In this document: one piece after another, positions 54,803-60,000 of the stretch | How the letters are laid out: the number at the start of each line of letters is the position of its first letter | Position numbering within the stretch: position 1 is the first letter of the stretch | DNA from: Cristatella mucedo | Lineage: Eukaryota; Bryozoa; Phylactolaemata; Cristatellidae | Direction: 5' to 3' | Assembly (NCBI GenBank): GCA_009760855.2 | Contig: WPIO01000034.1 | Location: forward strand, 3,717,501 to 3,777,500 | Length of the DNA: 60,000 nt | Notes under the pieces: model-generated | What the model was told of the DNA's origin: nothing | The model's database searches: none | The model's input: the letters and a program-made list of their open reading frames with translations, nothing else | Made by a program: the position numbers and the translations under genes

Positions 54803-55153
54803 ATGTCAATTAATATAGGACAAGGTTGCTCAACTAAATTAATAAGAGTTAAATATGTTTTTCAATTTATAGGTATTTTAATATCTCTTGCGATTACAGT
54901 AACCAGTACTTACATTCAAAAACATGAGGAACTTTCTCACGTAGTAACGGTATTAGGTGCTTTATCAACAACGATAATCTCAATAGATAGTACAATATCA
55001 CAAATTGATAGAAGGAAAAGATCTACTCTTCAAGCAAATCATAACTTAGTTTCAAAGATTGTTGATGCATTAGGTGATGATAAAGTAACTAAGGAAGAAT
55101 TCGATGAAATATTAATTGAACCATTAGAAAGTCCAGAGTCTTCTAAGGCTTAA
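54803..55153 (+). CDS. Small membrane protein, 116 aa, intact, Element 2
   Basis: Start MSINIGQGCSTKLIRVKYVF, then a transmembrane helix FIGILISLAITVTSTYI, a second hydrophobic stretch VVTVLGALSTTIISI, and a charged C-terminus with DDKVTKEEFDEILIE. A short duplication makes ATTAATATAGGACAA occur both upstream of and within the first codons. The Element 1 counterpart 32345-32674 is broken. It converges on the integrase gene with an 11-bp overlap. Role unknown; a viral membrane or regulatory protein is possible. Confidence 0.65.
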   Translation: MSINIGQGCSTKLIRVKYVFQFIGILISLAITVTSTYIQKHEELSHVVTVLGALSTTIISIDSTISQIDRRKRSTLQANHNLVSKIVDALGDDKVTKEEFDEILIEPLESPESSKA

Positions 55154-56022
55154 CAACTTGTAATTCCTCTCTAACAAAACTTCTCTTAACATCATTTACC
55201 CAATATCTAACAGCTTGTTCTTGCAATACCATTATTCTAACAATAGTATGTTTAGTTAAACTCCATATTGGGTCTGTAGCTCTTCTTCTCTTTTCATCTT
55301 CTCCTTCACCTGGTTCGAATAAATATCTAACAGTTGTTTCAAGTTCTAATAATAGTTATTGTTCTCCTACTTTTCTATGATATTTTGGTTTCTTTAGTTT
55401 TACTTTTTCTTTTTTTATCGCTTTAAGAGGTTTGTCACCTGTCGCTTTCGTAACACTATTATTTAGATAATCAATAATCTTTGGAAAATTATCAATCCAC
55501 TCTCTGTTTCTAGTATATTCTCCTTTATTTATACTTTCTATTTCTTTTTCATATTGAGCAATGAATGCTCTCTCAGCAACTGTTCTATTCATTCTTTCAA
55601 CTAATGCAACCCTCTTTTTACTAGTTCCTTCAATAATTTGTGTTTTTAAATGTTTTTTTCATTTCTTTAGCAAACTCTCCTTTAAACTCTGATCCTGGAT
55701 CAACTGTCATTTTCTTTGGCCATTTCAAAGGACCTTTATTGTAAATATCTATTATTGCTTTTGTTACTTCTTTAGAAGTCTTTGTTTTAAGAGGTCTTGG
55801 ATCTTTATATCTACTAGCAACATCAATAACACTAAGTGCATATTTATATCCAGAATCATTAGGCATGTATAAAATATCTGCTTGATGATTTTCATTAGGC
55901 TCAACAATATTAAAGAAACCCTGTGGAATTTTCTTAGGTCTTGGTTTGAATACTTGACTTATATCTGAGTCAGGATTGAATTTACCTTCTTTTTTTCTTT
56001 CATTTAGAGTTAAAAACGACAT
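55143..56022 (-). pseudogene. rve integrase, Element 2, broken
   Basis: 130 codons are open from MSFLTLNERKKEGKF, with YALSVIDVASRYKDPR and TVDPGSEFKGEF. The frame changes in an A/T run near 55630-55660. The next block starts with MNRTVAERAFIAQYEKE and stops at TAA 55356, after which the same frame continues with the RYLFEPGEGEDEKRRRATD block to 55143. The break points differ from Element 1, so the two copies decayed independently. Confidence 0.85.
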
Positions 56023-56032
56023 TCTATAGAGA
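56023..56032. promoter_or_regulatory. Divergent promoter between integrase and CxxC genes
   Basis: TCTATAGAGA fills the entire gap between the start codons at 56022 and 56033, mirroring 33541-33549. Confidence 0.6.
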
Positions 56033-56490
56033 ATGGAAATATTTTGTGAAACATGTTTGAATACATTTAATGAAACTGATTATCTAGAAGGAAAACATCC
56101 CTACTGTCATCAAGAAAAAAGAGGCCAAAAAGAAAATATGAAATACGTTGTGATATCTGTGATAAAGATACGAATGAAACAGAATTTGATTCTAGTCTTA
56201 TGCGCAATGATACAATTATAATTTGTTCATACTGTAACATAAATACTAACTCATTTAAGAAAGAGAGACCAACTAAATTATATTCATTAGTTAAGAAACA
56301 CTTAAAAAAACAATGTTGCTCTACTTTATTACATCATTGTTTACAACATGAAGCTATTTGTTCTATATCAAAACTATTCCCTATTCTTAAAGGTAAACGT
56401 AAAGCAACAAAGCTAAAAGAGTTAATAGTTTTAATATATCATTTATACTATTCAGGTGGGTACATAACTGACCAAGATATTTACTCTTAG
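56033..56490 (+). pseudogene. CxxC protein, Element 2, frameshifted
   Basis: Starts MEIFCETCLNTFNETDYLEG and breaks near 56130. From about 56200 it follows the intact Element 1 protein again (IICSYCNINTNSFKKERPTK, ILKGKRKATKLKELIV). The end overlaps the fibre gene by 39 bp. Confidence 0.7.
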
Positions 56491-57309
56491 TTTTCCAGTT
56501 GTATCAATGAAGAAATACTCTGTTGGAAGTCTTGTAAAATAAACATAATACTTTAAATCCACACCTGTTGGAGAAGTATTTATAGCTCTTACATCTCCAG
56601 ATACTGCAGTTGTATCAGTCGTAGGTTTTAGAAACATACAATTAGATGCTCCAACAACCATAACATTTAATATCATTATAGGTGGTGCAGTTTTATTTGT
56701 CCATGAATAAGGTGTTAATAGATTTAGTATTGAGTTCTTTGCATTAAGATCCATTGAAAGAGCTAGTACTTCTGTTATTTTTTTAACTGTTTTATCTACA
56801 TAAGATTTAGTCGCCACATCAAGAGGATTAACAGGATTGGCAACGTTTGTTATTGAATACCCTCCCATATCAATATTTGTTGTTGATGTAAATCCTTTAA
56901 GTAAAACATCCCTTTTCATACCACCATAAGTAACACAATAATCATCATTTAATACAACTGGCTTTCCATTACCTGAGTTCCAATAAGTAGATGTTATAGC
57001 AAAACTATTCATGTTTAAATCTCCAGTCATTGTATCACCAGTCTTTTTAACATAATTACTTACTTGACTAACATTAACACCATCTGTTGGATTTACTCCT
57101 GCTGCTAAATTAGTAGTTGTTTTACCACCAAGATTCAATGTAGATCCCGAATTAACAATAAATTTAGAATCTGCATAATTTCTTGTAACTGCATCACTAT
57201 CATTGATTGGATCGGATAAATTAGTAATTCTATTACCATTTGTATTAAGATCAGATAATATCATACCATTAACTTTAGAAACATAATCTTCCTCTCTAAA
57301 CTTTGACAT
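56452..57309 (-). CDS. Phage-type fibre protein, 285 aa, intact, Element 2
   Basis: ATG preceded by TATATAGAAA. The shaft has three or four repeats of the tail-fibre pattern: NGNRITNLSDPINDSDAVTR, LAAGVNPTDGVNVSQVSNYV, GDLNMNSFAITST and SITNVANPVNPLDVATKSYV. The head starts at about KITEVLALSMDL and ends LRVNILVSYVPT. It is fully open, unlike its Element 1 homologue. The pattern DAVTRxYAD / DVATKSYVD strongly resembles phage fibres. Probably mediates attachment. Confidence 0.8.
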   Translation of the reverse strand: MSKFREEDYVSKVNGMILSDLNTNGNRITNLSDPINDSDAVTRNYADSKFIVNSGSTLNLGGKTTTNLAAGVNPTDGVNVSQVSNYVKKTGDTMTGDLNMNSFAITSTYWNSGNGKPVVLNDDYCVTYGGMKRDVLLKGFTSTTNIDMGGYSITNVANPVNPLDVATKSYVDKTVKKITEVLALSMDLNAKNSILNLLTPYSWTNKTAPPIMILNVMVVGASNCMFLKPTTDTTAVSGDVRAINTSPTGVDLKYYVYFTRLPTEYFFIDTTGKLRVNILVSYVPT

Positions 57310-57369
57310 TTTCTATATATTCATTGATTAATATTTTGCTTCTTTCTAATATTTGTTTTAAAATTGAAA

Positions 57370-58120
57370 CTATTCTTCCAAATCTTCCAAAATCATCTTC
57401 CTCAATACATTGTATCTCAACATTTTTATATAATATTTAATGTCATAACCAAAACTCTTTTTATTGTTAAATCTACCATAATCACTTATTATATCAAATT
57501 CAAAATCAAAGTATTTTTCATGTTTATGTAAATACATAAAAAGTGGTTCTCTTATTGGGAAATCAAAATCATAAATTGTTGGTATTCTTACAGTCCTAAC
57601 AGCAACCACAAATTCTTTGGGAACATCCTCACAATTCAATCCAGGTATTTCAAATATTTCAAATTCACTATAAAAACATCTACTTAATTTTAGTACATGA
57701 AGTCCTAATAAACATCGAGCAAGATATTGTTTTGGTACAAAATCTTCTACAATACTTCTAGACCATAAACATTTATTTCTATTAATGTATCTTCATCAAT
57801 AATTCCATCTGGAGAATATCTATAAACACCATCACTAGTGAAACATTCATTTGCATTTTCAATAGTTCTATCTAATTTCATTTCTAAATATTTTGCAGCG
57901 ATTGATTCAAAAACTTTACCAAATAAAATTTCTGAGAATTTCATTGGTTGACAATATATTTTTTTAGTTTTCTATTAGCAATTAATTCAATATCACAATC
58001 AGTTTGACTACCAAAAACCATATCATTTTCTAAAACTGAATAGACTTCTGATCCATCAATATTTAAACTCATAGCCTTCTTCCAGGCATCACTACCTTGA
58101 ATAAAACTTGTTTTTTGCAT
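57370..58120 (-). pseudogene. YqaJ/lambda-exonuclease-like nuclease, Element 2, two frame changes
   Basis: ATG 58118-58120 (MQKTSFIQGSDAWKKAMSLN) matches the YqaJ opening (QGSxxWxxAR type). The frame changes near 57945 and then reads YRYSPDGIIDEDTLIEI, where SPDG and the Glu of the PD-(D/E)XK site are visible. A second change close behind falls in a short A run, exactly at the expected catalytic Lys. The C-terminal part has YLARCLLGLHVLKLSRCF and REPLFMYLHKHEK. Likely a viral recombination exonuclease. Confidence 0.7.
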
Positions 58121-58144
58121 TATTTTTTATTATTATAATTTTTA

Positions 58145-59686
58145 TTAAAAATCTTTTCCATCGTAAGTCATTGCGCCTTTGGTACAACTAAAATTTGCAC
58201 CATTTCCATTAGAAGTTAACTCAGCACTATTTTCACAGTTGGTCAAATAGTGGATCATTATTTGAGTTCCATCATTTGGTAAAACACTTTTGAATTCAAT
58301 ACTTACATCAAGTCTAGAAGTTACTATAATAGACTCATCATTGTATTGCAAATCAATATCATGAATTGGGTAAAGACTCAACCATTCAGGATAAGATACA
58401 CCAACAGATTCAGTAAGTTCATTAATTCCAAGATATTGTTTTCTGAATGTGGTAAAATCCATGTATGCTTGAGCAAACTTTCCTTTTTTAGGCTCACTTG
58501 TTCTTATAACCTCAGGATGTTTTATATGTCCATTTGCTAGAACACTAACACACTTAATATAACAATGATTATAAGTACAAGGATTTCCAGTATATGAATT
58601 ATATTTATTATAGTTTTGAGCTGCAACGATCAACCATCTAACTTCATCAAGTGTATTTTGAACTGTTATAGTTCTATTGAATTTAGATCCTTGATTAAGA
58701 GATGATATAGTAATATTTTCATAACGTCAAACTCTATAGTTAAGTCTTACTTTCTTTGATTTTTCAATTGATATATCAGCAAGTGCTTTTTGAATACTTA
58801 ATTTTGGTGTTACACATGGAACAACAAGTCTCATTTTTGACATCGCAATTTTGAATGAAGTATAAACACCATCACCATTAGCTAGAACGGAACCTTTAGT
58901 GCTTAGTGCATTTGAAGTATTGCCAGCAAGACCAGTTGCTCCAGTCATAATAGCATCAAAATCAGAACCACCAACACGAGTCATTTCAAGTGTGAAAGGA
59001 ATATTATAAAGTATTTTATTCATGTCAGCACAAAAACCAGAAATTCGTGCAAGAGGAAGTGCAATACTAAATGTACCAACGTCAACATCAGCTTAAACCA
59101 TATTGTTTATATTTAATCTTCTATAAACGAAACCAATGTTTGAACAAACACCATTACTAATATTAACTCCACTTGCATTAGGATTAGTATAAGTATTTCC
59201 AGACGTCATATCATCCAATGAATTTGCTTCATTCTTTTTCCATCCAGTTGCAAATCCTTCAGTTCTGTTATAGTCATTTGGATAACATAGAAGACCCATA
59301 AGTGTTGATACTGTTCCAACAGCTTGTGTAAGTGGAAGGCTTTCAATTTCTTCTGTACCAAGTCTAATTCTCATACTATTGAAAAGCCATGCTCCAGCAT
59401 TATTAACTAGACCAACCGCAAGATTTCTTTTAAGTGCTGTAGGTGTATCATTTGGATTTGCTGGCATACCTCCAATTCTTCCTTCTAGTAAAAGATATGC
59501 ATCAGATAGAACATAACATGTTTTTTGTTCACCAGGAACTATGAATGTAACTAGTTTACTTGAAATAGAATCAGTTTCATTTCCGTTAGTTTGAAAAAAC
59601 TCTCTGAATTGATAGTCTCTAATACTATAATCAGGAAATTCAGGATCTCCAAGTTCGAGTATACGATCGATAGGTGCACTTGCCAT
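58145..59686 (-). pseudogene. Major capsid protein, Element 2, two in-frame stops
   Basis: Start MASAPIDRILELGDPEFP, the same beginning as Element 1. Blocks: LVNNAGAWLFNSMRIRLG, ALPLARISGFCADMNKILYN, FTLEMTRVGGSDFDAIM, MSKMRLVVPCVTP and YPEWLSLYPIHDIDLQYNDE. Breaks are TAA 59093-59095 and TGA 58727-58729, with the reading frame otherwise preserved. About 514 codons. It is less damaged than the Element 1 copy. Confidence 0.85.
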
Positions 59687-59713
59687 TTCTTCTCTATATA
59701 AAAAACTAAAAAA

Positions 59714-60000
59714 TTATTTTCTATTTTGATTATATAATCCAGCACCTAATTTTCTCTTCATTTTTCCACCAAATCCATCAGCTCTTGCAGGATTATCAAC
59801 AACAACTTTAGTGTTAATTACTTTCTCTATTTCTTTATATGCTTTAGGATCATTCTCTCTAAGAGTCTCTGAATAGTCTTCTACTTCTTGATCTTCCTCT
59901 ATCTTTGCCTTTCTACCTTTTTAGATTTTTTCTTAGTAACATTTTCAAGCATAACTTCTTTTAGTTTAAGATCCATCTCTTTCATCTTTCTATCACATTC
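59714..60000 (-). pseudogene. Gly-rich/coiled-coil virion-associated protein, Element 2, partial
   Basis: C-terminal part only, ending ARADGFGGKMKRKLGAG before the stop at 59714. Upstream are EDYSETLRENDPKAYKEIE, matching Element 1, and a frame change near 59920. Continues beyond the window. Confidence 0.55.

Larger units (their letters stand above)
53813..60000. mobile_element. Element 2: second Polinton-like element, left part only
   Basis: Starts with a foldback terminus AGTAGATATAAAATGAA and continues AT-rich to the window end. From the small membrane protein onward the gene order and orientation equal Element 1: membrane protein, integrase, CxxC protein, fibre, nuclease, capsid, coiled coil. 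Sequence similarity is clear but well below identity, so it is a relative and not a recent duplicate. Its right end is outside the window. Confidence 0.85.

Overview
This window is metazoan nuclear DNA, probably from an invertebrate. It carries two neighbouring integrated copies of a Polinton/Maverick-like (adintovirus-like) DNA virus-transposon. The animal assignment rests on two spliced housekeeping genes with GT-AG introns, on L2/CR1-like LINE fragments, and on tRNA-like SINEs sharing a 3' tail. No species can be named from sequence alone.

Host part, 1-31309 (roughly balanced base composition). The last three recognisable exons of a CDC16/APC6-like TPR gene lie at 222-7500. A complete ten-exon EXOSC8 (exosome RRP43) gene runs 12500-25672 on the same strand; its exons join in phase into a 280-residue protein. 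Introns and intergenic DNA are filled with LINE and SINE debris and large microsatellites: (GT)n, (AC)n(AT)n, (CT)n of nearly 390 bp, (CTC)n of about 460 bp and (GCG)n. From 25.8 to 31.3 kb I see retroelement fragments and a GC-rich tract but no confident gene.

Element 1, 31310-53366 (22,057 bp, AT-rich). It is bounded by 217-bp terminal inverted repeats (about 96% identical) beginning AGTAG, and flanked by a 5-bp direct repeat CGCTG that looks like a target site duplication. It holds the Polinton core set: rve integrase, double-jelly-roll major capsid protein, penton-like minor capsid candidates, FtsK/HerA-type packaging ATPase, adenain-like cysteine protease and a protein-primed-type family B DNA polymerase running inward from the right TIR. 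Accessory genes include a parvovirus-type phospholipase A2 domain, a DUF5679-like zinc knuckle with 11-residue repeats, a YqaJ-like nuclease, phage-type fibre proteins, an HNH homing-type endonuclease and several small proteins of unknown function. Many core genes are broken by stops and frameshifts; several accessory genes are intact.

A 446-bp GC-rich spacer follows, then Element 2 (53813 to beyond the window end). It is a diverged, colinear relative starting with its own foldback terminal sequence. Visible genes in order are a 171-aa repeat protein, a small membrane protein, integrase, CxxC protein, an intact 285-aa fibre, nuclease, major capsid and a coiled-coil protein.

In both elements nearly every gene begins 0-15 nt after a short TATA-like motif (TATAGAATG style). 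Divergent gene pairs are separated by only 9-12 bp, which suggests a compact, nearly leaderless viral transcription programme.
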